From Candidatus Megaera polyxenophila (GTDB lineage Bacteria > Pseudomonadota > Alphaproteobacteria > Rickettsiales > Rickettsiaceae), in NCBI GenBank assembly GCA_037101405.1, contig AP017965.1:62001-126000 (forward strand): 64,000 nt of DNA. Reading direction: 5' to 3'. A program made the translations under genes and the position numbers. Shown here in pieces: positions 17,990 through 26,460 of the stretch (position 1 is the stretch's first letter; every line of letters starts with the position of its first letter). The notes under the pieces were generated by a model. That model had not been told where the DNA came from. It made no database searches and saw nothing but the letters and a program-made list of their open reading frames with translations.

Positions 17990-18831
17990 AATCATCCGCA
18001 TAACGAATTATGCTAATTGCTGTTTGAGCCTTGATGTTACTGCTTCTTCCAGTCTTCTTTTTAAAATCTTCAAGAAGATCTTTAGCTAGAGAATCCTTTG
18101 TATCTTTTTCTAATCCGTGAAGTGCAACATTTGCAAGTAGAGGAGATATTACCCCGCCTTGCGGTGTTCCGTTCTTGGTAGTATAAAATACTTCTCCATC
18201 AATTACTCCGGCTTTTAACCACCCTTTAATAATTCGTCTTTTCATCGGGGTAGTTGCAAGCTTATTTAGCAATACTTGGTGATTTATATTGTCAAAACAC
18301 CCAGATATGTCTGCATCTAGTACATAACCTGTTTTTTTTTTTAATTGTATTATGTATGGCGACAATTGCATCGTGCCCAGACCTGCCAGGTCTGAAACCA
18401 TAAGAGTTAGGCTCAAATTTTGCCTCCCACTCAGGTTCCAGTGCCATCTTTAAAAGTGCTTGTTTTGCTCTATCTTCTATCGTAGGTATACCAAGAGGAC
18501 GTTTTTCATTAGTCCCACTTTTCGCAATCCAGATTCTTCTTAATGGTTTGCTCCTTCCCTTTAAATTAATTGATAAAGCTAAGTTCATCCTTTCTCTTTG
18601 GGTAAGAGCTATTTTTCCATCTATCCCAGCTGTCTTGCGTCCTCTGTTATCTTGGCTTACCTTGCGAGTAGCGAGTATTCTTGCACTTGTTGACGCTAAC
18701 ATCAATCTTTGTAACTTATGCACAAGTTTGATATTATCTTGTTGCATGGCTCGATAAATTCGTTTTTGTAGCTTAAATGTTTTAATTTCTAGCTTTCGCC
18801 AAGGAATCTCATTCCATTCATACCTAATCAT
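17990..18831 (-). pseudogene. outer intron reverse transcriptase, N-terminal part (frameshifted)
   Basis: Starting at 18831 the frame encodes the N-terminal RT motifs (RPLGIPTIEDRAKQALLKMA, NSYGFRPGRSGHDAI). It leaves frame in a run of eleven T on the plus strand (18332-18342), one base longer than needed. The next frame continues TGYVLDADISGCFDNINH, GTPQGGVISPLLANV and IRYADD, where the inner intron interrupts it. The C-terminal part is at 15240-16099. With both a frameshift and an insertion the protein cannot be made as it stands unless the inner intron splices and the poly-A run slips. Confidence 0.85.
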
Positions 18832-19436
18832 AATGATTGGCTCATAACCTATTAACTACTACTAACAACTTTACCATCCAAACCATCGTGTCTCCGTCTG
18901 CTTATCCTAGGTATTACCCTAGGCATTTGCTTCTGAGACAATCCCTCTAACATAGAGCTTGCGGTTGGCACCTTCTTCAATATGCTTACATTATCAAAAA
19001 TAGGAAAATGTATTGAGCATAATGAAGAGCAATATGTTAGTTACCCTGTTCTATATTATAATTTCATGTTGAGGTTAGGTGCTTGCTTTCCTCCGAGGAT
19101 ATTTAAGAACATCAAATCAGACTCGACCATTCTGATTTCTATTATCCCTTTACCTTTTGGTAATGCGTACTTATCAACTCTATTTCGCATTTCGAATATG
19201 ACGAAGGTTCTAATACAAATTTCTCTCGTCACCATACTCAACTTTGTTCGAGAGGATTCCCAATAGAGTTTTGAGTTACTCCCTTTTATGCCATGCTTGC
19301 ACAATTATATTTGCCAGTTATAATCGTGTGGCATATACTTTTATCCCGATGTCTGGGAAGATGGAATTTAACCATCAATATAATATAGCTTGTCTTTATC
19401 TTTCTTTTAATCTGATAAAGAAGTTTCAGGTCACAC

Positions 19437-19527
19437 GGTCGAAGTACTCCAAAAATGTGCCTATAGATAATAAGCCTATAGCCTGCTTCTGCTCTCTTGT
19501 GAGGCTTTGCTGTTCTGCTGTTTTCAT
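19437..19527 (-). CDS. proP: ProP exon 1 (first 30 codons)
   Basis: On the minus strand an ATG at 19525-19527 opens a frame reading through LTREQKQAIGLLSIGTFLEY to FD, then one extra C before the intron's GTGTG. This is the missing N terminus of the ProP transporter whose remainder is at 13922-15174, and the joint is in frame. Its short length hides it from simple gene finding, so the gene would normally be annotated as truncated. Confidence 0.88.
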
Positions 19528-19891
19528 ATTAAGAATAATAGTTATTTTATAAACATTCCCCAATTAAAACAGCTATTTAGGATACTTTTCAACTGTTTAT
19601 TGCATTAATTATAATAAATTATTGAGATTACCTGTTATTTTAAATGATATTGTTTAATACAGGCGATAATTTGTTGCTAATCTGATTTAGATACTTTGAG
19701 TATGAATATCAGTGTTCACTGTTTTATACTTACCGTTTGCATTCTGCTCAAGCCATTTTCCTAATTTATCCAATGAATGATACGTGCATATCGGTAGAAT
19801 ACGACCAGTTTAAAATCATGTTTTTAGGTAATGTCGAACTTTCTTGTTCATACTCATAGATTTTAATTATTTTAAGGTAGATTTATTATTA
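19528..19891 (-). pseudogene. decayed coding remnant upstream of proP
   Basis: About 360 bases without an intact gene. On the minus strand two coding-like pieces in different frames can be read: IYEYEQESSTLPKNMILNWS (about 19775-19865) and SLDKLGKWLEQNANGKYKTV, ending at a stop at 19687-19689. They probably come from one dead gene of unknown family. The proP promoter should lie nearer 19560-19680; none is assigned. Confidence 0.35.
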
Positions 19892-20197
19892 TCATTTCCA
19901 TAAATATTTCATTATCAGAATAGCAATAGATAAAACAAGAGTTATTATTTCTGCAATGATTAATGGAATTGAATTAATCATGATGCCATAAATTAACCAA
20001 AGTACTACACCCAGAGAATAAATTAAGTACATGGTCGTAGATATAGCCTTTGCTGAGCGTTCTTTCCATAATTTTACTATTTGAGGAATAAGCGATACAG
20101 TGCCGCAAAATGCAGCAGCATAGCCTATTAATTCGGCAACACATAGTTCATTTGTCCAAGCCCACTCCATTATTGTGTTATACAATTTTTTCTCCAT
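19892..20197 (-). CDS. SemiSWEET/PQ-loop small sugar transporter
   Basis: A 101-residue membrane protein with three helices and the PQ-loop signature (AAAFCGTVSLIPQIVKLW, then MYLIYSLGVVLWLIYG). SemiSWEETs are half-size bacterial relatives of SWEET sugar uniporters and work as dimers in the inner membrane. The length is normal for the family. An extra leading segment (MEKKLYNTIMEWAWTNELCV) precedes the first helix. Substrate unknown. Confidence 0.85.
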   Translation of the reverse strand: MEKKLYNTIMEWAWTNELCVAELIGYAAAFCGTVSLIPQIVKLWKERSAKAISTTMYLIYSLGVVLWLIYGIMINSIPLIIAEIITLVLSIAILIMKYLWK

Positions 20198-20234
20198 ATT
20201 TAATTTATTGAAATGTTCGCAAATATTTTGACAG

Positions 20235-20450
20235 TTAATACAGGCAATATTTTTTGCTGAGCCTGATTTTTGTTATTTTGCCGAGCCAAGAGTATAGTTC
20301 TAACTGGTTTTTACAGAAAATAAATTTGTGACCGCTTCTTGTACTATCAAAAGCACCCCAAGCACAAATCAAAGTAATACCGCCAAATAAATTATTTTGC
20401 CGGTAGAGGTGGTAATAACGTTTCAGCTTTTTAAATTTAAGTAAAACCAT
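20235..20450 (-). CDS. WGR-domain small protein
   Basis: A 71-residue protein made almost entirely of a WGR-like fold: KRYYHLYRQNNLFGGITL, then CAWGAFDSTRSGHKFIFC. The WGR triad reads WGA here. WGR domains bind nucleic acid ends in PARP and related proteins, and stand-alone copies are found in Rickettsia. It lies between the SemiSWEET and BI-1 genes on the same strand with small gaps, so the three may be co-transcribed. Confidence 0.65.
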   Translation of the reverse strand: MVLLKFKKLKRYYHLYRQNNLFGGITLICAWGAFDSTRSGHKFIFCKNQLELYSWLGKITKIRLSKKYCLY

Positions 20451-20480
20451 TAATCACGTAATCTGTTGCCATAATCAGAT

Positions 20481-21197
20481 TTAATCATCACTTTTTCTGA
20501 TGCCGAAGAAATGCAGAAGCATAATAAATAGATTGATAAAGTCCAGATATAAGGTAAGAGCGCCGTATACTGCTATATTACCTGCCCTTGCGGTATTACC
20601 GTTCATCGCATAGTAAATGGACTTGAGCTTTTGCGTATCATAAGCGGTAAGTATGGTAAATATACCCACTCCTATGAAAGAGATAGCAAAATCTAGTGCA
20701 GCGGAACGAAGGAACAAATTGATCAGGCAAGCAATAACTAGACCTATTAATCCCATATAAGCAAATGAGCCTGCAGCGGTTAAATCCTTTTTGGTAGAAT
20801 AACCGTATATGCTCATTGCGCCGAAAGTAGAGGCGGTAATAAAAAATGTTTTAGCTATACTTGCGGTGGTATAAACAAGAAATATAGAGCCAAGCGATAA
20901 GCCGTTAAGGGCGGCAAATATACCAAGATGAAGCATAGCCTGCGCTCTGCCTGTGTCCATTAACTTACGACTGAAGAAAAAGATATAAATCAGCGGAGCA
21001 AACATCACCACGTAAGCAAGAGGGGTAGAAAACAGCATCATCGCTATTTGACTGCTACTACCGACTATGTAGGCTACTAGGGCAGATATGCCAAGTGCCA
21101 TGGACATATTCTGATAAATGGAGAGCATATAGATCCGCAAGCCCTGGTCATAATAAGTGTTTGTTTCTCTTGTAGAGCTGTAATTATTGTATTTCAT
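20481..21197 (-). CDS. Bax inhibitor-1/YccA family membrane protein
   Basis: A 238-residue protein with seven hydrophobic helices, starting after a polar 20-residue leader (YDQGLRIYMLSIYQNMSMAL). The family's characteristic segments are present: ISALVAYIV, LNGLSLGSIFLVYT and the C-terminal YDTQKLKSIYYAMNGN followed by the LYLDFINLFIMLL helix. BI-1 proteins form pH-sensitive ion channels and interact with membrane proteases. This looks like a core Rickettsia gene rather than mobile cargo, so it may mark the edge of an insertion. Confidence 0.92.
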   Translation of the reverse strand: MKYNNYSSTRETNTYYDQGLRIYMLSIYQNMSMALGISALVAYIVGSSSQIAMMLFSTPLAYVVMFAPLIYIFFFSRKLMDTGRAQAMLHLGIFAALNGLSLGSIFLVYTTASIAKTFFITASTFGAMSIYGYSTKKDLTAAGSFAYMGLIGLVIACLINLFLRSAALDFAISFIGVGIFTILTAYDTQKLKSIYYAMNGNTARAGNIAVYGALTLYLDFINLFIMLLHFFGIRKSDD

Positions 21198-21462
21198 GGT
21201 GCTTTATCTGTCCTTTGTTACTTAATATATTATATCAACACATATTATAGCACAAATCCCTCTGACTTACAAACCTTTGCTAATAATCCAAACTGGAAAA
21301 AATAGGTTATTCCGCCTGAGTCCTCTAGTTAGCCGCGCTTAACTGCAAGTTATATTTTATGGAATAATCAGCATCTTGGGATATGTTTAAATTAGCAACA
21401 TAAAAGACTTAATACGCTGTTCTGATTATCCAGACCCAAATTGGTTAGCTTAAATTTTATAA

Positions 21463-21509
21463 AAAATCAAGGGCAAGCGGTTGCCGCCCTTTGGCCGGCC
21501 CTTGATTTT
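21463..21509. repeat. compound palindrome upstream of the methyltransferase
   Basis: A 12-bp inverted repeat (AAAATCAAGGGC at 21463-21474 and GCCCTTGATTTT at 21498-21509) encloses a smaller GCGG-TTG-CCGC hairpin. It is GC-rich in an AT-rich intergenic region of about 400 bases and is the first of three hairpins before the methyltransferase gene. Terminator, leader RNA or element end are all possible. Confidence 0.55.
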
Positions 21510-21543
21510 CCATAAAGCTTTAAGCTTTTGCCTTTTAAAGAAG

Positions 21544-21583
21544 GAATGCACGAGGTGTGCATTCATAAGGAACTTCTCCTTAT
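21544..21583. promoter_or_regulatory. two adjacent perfect hairpins in the methyltransferase leader
   Basis: GAATGCAC (21544-21551) pairs with GTGCATTC (21557-21564) across a 5-base loop. Immediately next, ATAAGGA (21565-21571) pairs with TCCTTAT (21577-21583), also across five bases. They end 34 bases before the methyltransferase ATG, so they would sit in its 5' leader and could control transcript elongation or stability. Confidence 0.5.
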
Positions 21584-21617
21584 TGTCAATGTTAACAATT
21601 TATTTTAAGAGGTAAAA

Positions 21618-22601
21618 ATGCAGAATTGTTTTAAGAAACATTATAGAGTAGAGCAGAATATTGAGGTATTAAAAAGCCTGACAAAGAAGGAAAATATCAC
21701 CCCTGAAACTTTGAAAAATTATAGTGGTTGGGGAGGGCTTAGGGATGCAGTATATAACCCTGATATATATAAGGAATTAAAAAGTCATTTAAGCGAGGAT
21801 GAGATTGATTCTATCAAGCGTACTTTAAGCAGTGCTTATTATACTCCTGAGTTACTGGTAAAATTCATGTGGACGGCATTACTACGCATGGGCTTTAGAT
21901 ACGGTAACATATTAGAACCTGCAGTAGGTACAGGCATATTTTTTGATCATATACCGCTAAGAATACGTCAGGCAAGTAGTATTGATGCAGTAGAAATTGA
22001 CAGTATTACCTGCAATATTCTAGTTAATAAACACCCTGACATTTATTTAACATGTTCCGGTTTTGAAACGGTTTATTGTGGTAAGAAGAAATATGATTTA
22101 ATTATCTCTAACCCTCCATACGGCAAGGAATTAGTAAATGATATTTTCAATCCTGATCTATCACATCTAATAATCCATCACTGGTTTGTAGCCAAATGTG
22201 CAAGAATATTAAAAGATAAAGGGATAATAGCAATGGTTTTACCACAGTTTTTTCTTGATAATGTCAAAGATCATGCACGGGATATTATTCATGAGGCTGG
22301 GGTAGGAATGATAGCTGCTTATAGACTTCCCGATAACCTTTTTAGTAATGCTAAAGTAACGGTTGATATAGTATTTCTGCAAAAGGCCGAAACTAATATC
22401 AAGTGGTTAAATACCGGAAAAATAACCATCGGTAATGCTACAAAACCGCTTAATGAGTATTTTATTAATAATCCTGAGCATATATTAGGGGAGTTACGGG
22501 TTGTTCCCATGTATGATAGAACCGGAATAACTTGTAAAGAAAAAGGCAACCTTAGAGATCACCTTTATAATGCCTGTTTAAAAATTACCAGACTAACCTA
22601 G
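21618..22601 (+). CDS. N6-adenine DNA methyltransferase (plasmid/phage type)
   Basis: A 327-residue class I methyltransferase. The SAM-binding motif is ILEPAVGTGIF (about residue 95-105) and the catalytic motif is IISNPPYGKE (N165-G169), both typical of N6-adenine enzymes. The N-terminal region (TPETLKNYSGWGGLRDAVYN) is like that in the large methylase-helicase proteins of phages and plasmids, but the helicase half is absent, so this is a short stand-alone form or a truncated one. The ATG follows AGAGGT. It probably modifies the conjugative element's DNA to evade restriction. A terminator-like hairpin follows at 22610. Confidence 0.8.
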   Translation: MQNCFKKHYRVEQNIEVLKSLTKKENITPETLKNYSGWGGLRDAVYNPDIYKELKSHLSEDEIDSIKRTLSSAYYTPELLVKFMWTALLRMGFRYGNILEPAVGTGIFFDHIPLRIRQASSIDAVEIDSITCNILVNKHPDIYLTCSGFETVYCGKKKYDLIISNPPYGKELVNDIFNPDLSHLIIHHWFVAKCARILKDKGIIAMVLPQFFLDNVKDHARDIIHEAGVGMIAAYRLPDNLFSNAKVTVDIVFLQKAETNIKWLNTGKITIGNATKPLNEYFINNPEHILGELRVVPMYDRTGITCKEKGNLRDHLYNACLKITRLT

Positions 22602-22609
22602 AACTATAA

Positions 22610-22646
22610 AGCTTGTACCTGCTATTACCACTAGCGGGTATAAGCT
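22610..22646 (+). terminator. rho-independent terminator-like hairpin after the methyltransferase
   Basis: AGCTTGTACCTGCT pairs with AGCGGGTATAAGCT (14 positions, two of them G-U) across a 9-base loop, and is followed by CCTTTTATAAT. It lies just past the methyltransferase stop and before the convergent gene at 22673, where a terminator is needed. Confidence 0.65.
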
Positions 22647-22672
22647 CCTTTTATAATAATTCCTTCGGATAA

Positions 22673-22921
22673 TCAAGAAGTGTATGCAAGTTCTGCAAAT
22701 GGATTATTATCATCTTTTAACAACTTTTGCATGTTAGCAATAATCTCTGAGATTATTTTCATGTTTTCCGGTGTTAAAGGGCCAAGTGCGATATCTCTCA
22801 AATGCTGCACATCGTAATTCAAATCTTTAGATACCACAATATCCAGATATTTGAAATATAACGGTGCAAGTGGATGCTCTGCAAAACTATTGTATGTATT
22901 GTCGTAATCTAAATTTACCAT
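22673..22921 (-). CDS. hypothetical RAGE protein, paralog A (82 aa)
   Basis: A soluble acidic protein of 82 residues. It shares a pattern with the protein at 23348-23587: a short N terminus, F-A-E-H-PLAPLYFKYLDI here against F-S-D-N-PLAPLFYQFIDI there, then L-x-x-IA and PEN in both, and a closing amphipathic helix with MQK. The two are clearly paralogs with one membrane-protein gene between them. Function unknown. The position downstream of traD/parB suggests a conjugation accessory role. Confidence 0.65.
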   Translation of the reverse strand: MVNLDYDNTYNSFAEHPLAPLYFKYLDIVVSKDLNYDVQHLRDIALGPLTPENMKIISEIIANMQKLLKDDNNPFAELAYTS

Positions 22922-22952
22922 AAAACCTCACAAAATTAGGTGGTAATAAGTT

Positions 22953-23312
22953 TTAACTTCTAAAAAACTTTTTATAAATGTTTTTTAGCTCCTCAGCAGT
23001 GATGAACCATGAATCAACTAAAGGTAGTCTCCGAACCCCACATTCTGCATATAATTCATGTAGTTCTAACCTTTGTTGTTCTGTATAGAGGGGTTCACCA
23101 GTATCATTAAATTTAATCTCTCTTAAGCTACTATCCGGTTTTAGGAGCTTATCGAGGTTGTGGTATTTTCCATGTCCTATTTCTTTACAAATAGTTGTTG
23201 GTGATGGAGTATCCTTAAAGTCAAGGACAAAGCCAAGAACTAAGAGGCTAATTGCTGCTAAACCCACAAACCAGATAAGTATTCCTGTTATGTGTTTTTT
23301 TAATATGTTCAT
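22953..23312 (-). CDS. single-pass membrane protein of unknown function
   Basis: A 119-residue protein with one membrane helix at about residues 8-29 (ITGILIWFVGLAAISLLVLG) and an outward-facing soluble domain (TTICKEIGHGKYHN to the end). It lies between two paralogous small genes on the same strand and probably shares their transcript. I do not recognise the family; it may be a conjugation- or entry-exclusion-type accessory protein, but that is only positional inference. Confidence 0.6.
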   Translation of the reverse strand: MNILKKHITGILIWFVGLAAISLLVLGFVLDFKDTPSPTTICKEIGHGKYHNLDKLLKPDSSLREIKFNDTGEPLYTEQQRLELHELYAECGVRRLPLVDSWFITAEELKNIYKKFFRS

Positions 23313-23347
23313 AGTTTTTTATTTAAAGTCTATAAATTTCAGCATAA

Positions 23348-23587
23348 TCAACAGAAATGCTTAAGCAATTGTTCGAATTTGTTTACTTCGTTTGACACAG
23401 CGGCTTTCTGCATTTCAATAGCAATTCTAGTTATGATATTACGATTTTCAGGCAAATAATGCCTTTCGGCTATTTTTTCCAGATCTTCCGCTTCTTTCAG
23501 AAAGCACCTTGATTTCAAAATATCAATAAATTGATAAAACAAAGGAGCAAGCGGATTGTCTGAAAAATCATTATAACTACGTTCCAT
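23348..23587 (-). CDS. hypothetical RAGE protein, paralog B (79 aa)
   Basis: This is the partner of the 82-residue protein at 22673-22921, sharing the NPLAPLFYQFIDIL segment, the LPENRNIITRIAIEMQKA helix and similar length. It has diverged well beyond a recent duplication. No domain is known to me. It lies downstream of the TraD-like gene on the same strand. Confidence 0.62.
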   Translation of the reverse strand: MERSYNDFSDNPLAPLFYQFIDILKSRCFLKEAEDLEKIAERHYLPENRNIITRIAIEMQKAAVSNEVNKFEQLLKHFC

Positions 23588-23666
23588 AAATTACCTCTCT
23601 TGGTTGCTTATCTTTAAAAAACTCTACTAATAAATTGCTGATTTTTTCCTTATCAATATTCAGCTG

Positions 23667-23897
23667 TTAATTGCGGGTATCCTGTTTCATCAATTCTCTA
23701 CCTAAAGTACGCCATTTGTTAGTTAAAGTAGGGTCAGCCTGCATTCTGTTTTTTGCCTCTAGTAACATACCGTATAGAGTAGCAGGGTCGTGGGGATGAA
23801 AATGATCAAGTTCCGCTTTAACAAACAACCCACCAAGCATAATCTTTTTACGTGCATCTTCTTTTCGTGCCTGTTGTGACTGGATTTTTATTTGCAT
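23667..23897 (-). CDS. traD: TraD (Ti-type) conjugal transfer protein
   Basis: A 76-residue basic protein. Its pattern (ARKEDARKKIMLGGLFVKAE, then DPATLYGMLLEAKNRM) matches what I know of the short TraD family that accompanies TraA/TraC in Agrobacterium Ti plasmids and in Rickettsia RAGEs. It is a small DNA-processing accessory protein, not the F-type coupling ATPase of the same name. It sits between ParB and the small RAGE proteins, with the relaxase gene nearby on the opposite strand. Confidence 0.7.
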   Translation of the reverse strand: MQIKIQSQQARKEDARKKIMLGGLFVKAELDHFHPHDPATLYGMLLEAKNRMQADPTLTNKWRTLGRELMKQDTRN

Positions 23898-23949
23898 ATT
23901 AAAATAAAACTTTTTTCTAATTAACCTTTTTAACTCTCTTAAGATTCTG

Positions 23950-24216
23950 CTATCTGGATTTACTGGGCAATTTTGGTCTTTTACCTAGTTCCTTGAATTC
24001 CTTTAAAATAGGGTGGTCTTTATTATCAGGATTCAAGGCGAACATAATAAAGCCTGTAAGCAGGTTATTATCAATTGAGATCGCATTAAAACGGGTAATG
24101 ATATCAAGTAACTCTTTATTCCGCTCTTTAACGAGTTCCTTTATTCTTAGTTCTGTTTGGTTAATCTTTTCAAGTATTGAAATCTTTTTAGTAGCCATAA
24201 ATCCATTCTGTTTCAA
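23950..24216 (-). CDS. TraC-like conjugal transfer accessory protein
   Basis: An 88-residue protein opening with a long helix (SILEKINQTELRIKELVKER) like the coiled start of TraC/TraD relaxosome proteins, then a short C-terminal domain ending in basic residues (KRPKLPSKSR). The start could be the ATG at residue 7 (MATKK). Position between ParB and TraD supports a role at the transfer origin. The family match is weak, so the name is tentative. Confidence 0.5.
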   Translation of the reverse strand: MKQNGFMATKKISILEKINQTELRIKELVKERNKELLDIITRFNAISIDNNLLTGFIMFALNPDNKDHPILKEFKELGKRPKLPSKSR

Positions 24217-24231
24217 GTTTATAGTTTTGGT

Positions 24232-25002
24232 CTATTTTAATATAAAAAACTTTACCAAGTATTCGTTAAAAGCTTTTTTATCAATGTTAAGGTTTTTAGA
24301 AAAAGTAATTGTACCGTTTTTCCAAGTCCCAAAAACTTGACCGCTCTCGGATTGTATAAGATCACCTGTTAAATCCTCAAACTTACCGCCAAGTAGAATA
24401 TTATCGACCAATTGTACAATCCGCCTATTACCCGCCCCTTTTCTGATATCCTCGGCAATTTCAATAAGAGCCGCTTTATGCCGTTCTGATTTATTGGCAA
24501 TATGCATGATAGTTTCTGCAGATTTAGCAGAGACTTTGGACATATTTGATACTGCTTTCCATATATCGGGCGATATCTTATCAAAGGAAAGAAAGTTTTG
24601 CATTTTCCGTTTTGAACATCCAACTACCTCAGCTAGTTGATCCTGGCTTAATTTGTTGTCTTTTTGTAATTTTGCAAAAGCCATCCCTTTAGAATAGTCT
24701 GATATTTCAACCTTTTCGTTTTCTTTGATTTGTATAATAGCAGCTTCTTCATCAGATACATTTTTGATGATAGCCTTTAATGGAATGTTCTCACTAAGAC
24801 AAGCTTTCCATCTTCTGCTTCCGGCTAAGACTTCATAATTAAATTCAGAGTCATTAACGAGTTCTCTAACATAAATCGGTTCAATTTGACCATGTAGTCT
24901 AATACTTTCAGCAAGAGCCGAAATGTCACCAAATTCAAAGAAACTCCTATCGGCATATTTCCAACGAGTACACTCACGAGGGTTAATAGTAACAACTTCC
25001 AT
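24232..25002 (-). CDS. parB: ParB/RepB-family partition protein
   Basis: A 256-residue protein with the ParB N-terminal nuclease-like domain (LAESIRLHGQIEPIYVRE, then LAGSRRWKACLSENIPLKAI, with the CTP-binding GSRRW box). A helix-turn-helix follows (LSQDQLAEVVGCSKRKMQNFL) and then a C-terminal dimer/plasmid-type region. No ParA gene is adjacent. It could stabilise the element or act as a transfer/copy regulator. It heads the minus-strand unit running through the TraC-like and TraD genes to 22673. Confidence 0.88.
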   Translation of the reverse strand: MEVVTINPRECTRWKYADRSFFEFGDISALAESIRLHGQIEPIYVRELVNDSEFNYEVLAGSRRWKACLSENIPLKAIIKNVSDEEAAIIQIKENEKVEISDYSKGMAFAKLQKDNKLSQDQLAEVVGCSKRKMQNFLSFDKISPDIWKAVSNMSKVSAKSAETIMHIANKSERHKAALIEIAEDIRKGAGNRRIVQLVDNILLGGKFEDLTGDLIQSESGQVFGTWKNGTITFSKNLNIDKKAFNEYLVKFFILK

Positions 25003-25069
25003 AAAATATAATTAATATAGTAATAATAATATTATATTATATAAAGAATATTATGTAAACTCTAAAAAT

Positions 25070-25080
25070 CCCCCGGGGGG
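25070..25080. repeat. CCCCCGGGGGG palindrome upstream of parB
   Basis: An all-GC palindrome in a very AT-rich intergenic stretch between the DUF1173-like gene and parB. It lies 68 bases upstream of the parB start. It could be a terminator stem for the upstream gene or a protein binding site; there is no T-run on the minus strand close after it. Confidence 0.4.
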
Positions 25081-25101
25081 TCAAAATAAATTTAATAGTG
25101 T

Positions 25102-26319
25102 TTAAATGTATCTATTTATTGCTTGGCGAAGGTTATATATGAACTGATTGTATTCATGATTAAGCTCAAAAGCTTTAATCGAAAGGTAAATATCACAATG
25201 TTTGCCTGCGACTTTGCGAATATTCTGTTTTTGTATTAAATAATCAGAATTGTTACTACCTAAAACTTCGATAAAGATTTGATATTTATTTTTAATGTGA
25301 ATAATAAAATTAGGGCGGAATCTTTGTTTATCTTCATTGAAGATATCAAATAGCGGCTTTTCTATCTCAATATCGTCATATTGTTTACACTGATTGAATA
25401 ATATTTTATAAATAATTCTTTCGTAATTACTTTCTACCGGCATTAAAGAGGCAGTTGAAACAATAGGAAGAGCGAAAGCATCCTTAAATAATATTTCATC
25501 ATTATTTAGTATGGTGGAAGTTAAAAGAAAATAAGGAGCAGAAGCTTTTTTGTTAATCCAGCCTGAAGTAGTCGATATAATATTATCTACAAAATATTTT
25601 TTACCGGATTTTTTAGTAATAAAATAATTATCGGCAATTTCCGTTACAACTGTAGTAAAAAGAACAAAAGGGCAAAGATGATGAGGAAACCTGTTTTATG
25701 ATTTCTGCAATATTTCTTTAGCTTGGGCTAAAGTTTCTTCTTTTAATACATATCGATAATATTTTGCAAGCGGTATATCTTTGGTAATAAGTTTATTAGG
25801 ATCCTGAAAGGCAGCGGTGATGTTAGTTAATTGCTCTAAAATCGATAATTGGTTATCAGGTTTGACAATATTAACTTTACTATCATCAATGATTGTATAT
25901 AAGACCTGTCCTAATCTTGTTAAAGATTTATCGGTAGTATTTTTGTTACTGATAATCCGATCATTAGTAGAGAGGGAAAAGTCCTGTTTATAAAGATCGT
26001 ATCTTTTGACTTTTTTATAGGAATGTTCCCGTAATTTTTTAAGGGATATAGTGATTCTATTTTTGGCAAATATACAATCCATAAGGTGAGAGTGTAGTTC
26101 CTTACATCTGATATAAATATTGCCGGCTATGGAACAGATAACAAGTATTGCATTGTCATTGCAAGTACACTTGAGCCAATATTCTTTTTTTAAGGAAAGA
26201 AGTTTTCTAATTACTGAAATCTGTTCTTCTTCGTTTGAGACATCCAATTGCTTTATGATTTTCTGCTCACTTTGAGGAATAGGGATAAGGTCAGCTGTTT
26301 TTTTATGAATAAAAAACAT
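25102..26319 (-). pseudogene. DUF1173-like conjugation-associated gene split by one in-frame stop
   Basis: Two frames, 25696-26319 (207 aa) and 25102-25695 (198 codons, first ATG at 25443), are in the same phase and separated only by a TAA at 25696-25698. Read together they give a 405-residue protein with an N-terminal Cys/His region (WLKCTC, IRCKELHSHLMDC) and a C-terminal PD-(D/E)XK-like domain (VESNYERIIYKIL, RFRPNFIIHIKNKYQIFIEV). This is what I recall of DUF1173 proteins found beside TraA in Rickettsia and Agrobacterium-type elements. The second half begins with FPHHLCPFVLFTTVV straight after the stop. Recent inactivation, recoding or two-chain function are all possible. Confidence 0.65.
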
Positions 26320-26460
26320 AATTCGATTGTTATAATTGTTATCCTTATCCTAACCAAATCCATTTAATAAATCCAGACTGATTGACCGCTATTAATAATC
26401 ATTGTTTTTTTGAGCTAGAGAGAAGATATAATATTTCTTTAATGTAAAGGGGGTGGTATG

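Larger units (their letters stand above)
15175..19436 (-). mobile_element. outer group II intron in proP (twintron host)
   Basis: A 4262-bp insertion in proP. On the minus strand it begins GTGTGACCTGAAAC right after the exon end TTCGACC and ends TTAGATAAC before TCATGTTATATG, which fits the GUGYG...AY rule for group II introns. Domain V (15216-15250) starts GAGCCGTATGACGGG and is followed by a domain VI hairpin (15181-15210). Its reverse transcriptase gene is broken by a poly-A frameshift and by a second group II intron (16100-17989). Splicing of this outer intron would need help in trans unless the inner one is removed first. Confidence 0.9.

Noticed and set aside
19056..19304. 82-residue frame on the minus strand and a 94-residue frame on the plus strand in the same place
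   Set aside because: Both fall inside domain I of the outer group II intron, 5' of its RT gene. Open frames in structured intron RNA are expected by chance.
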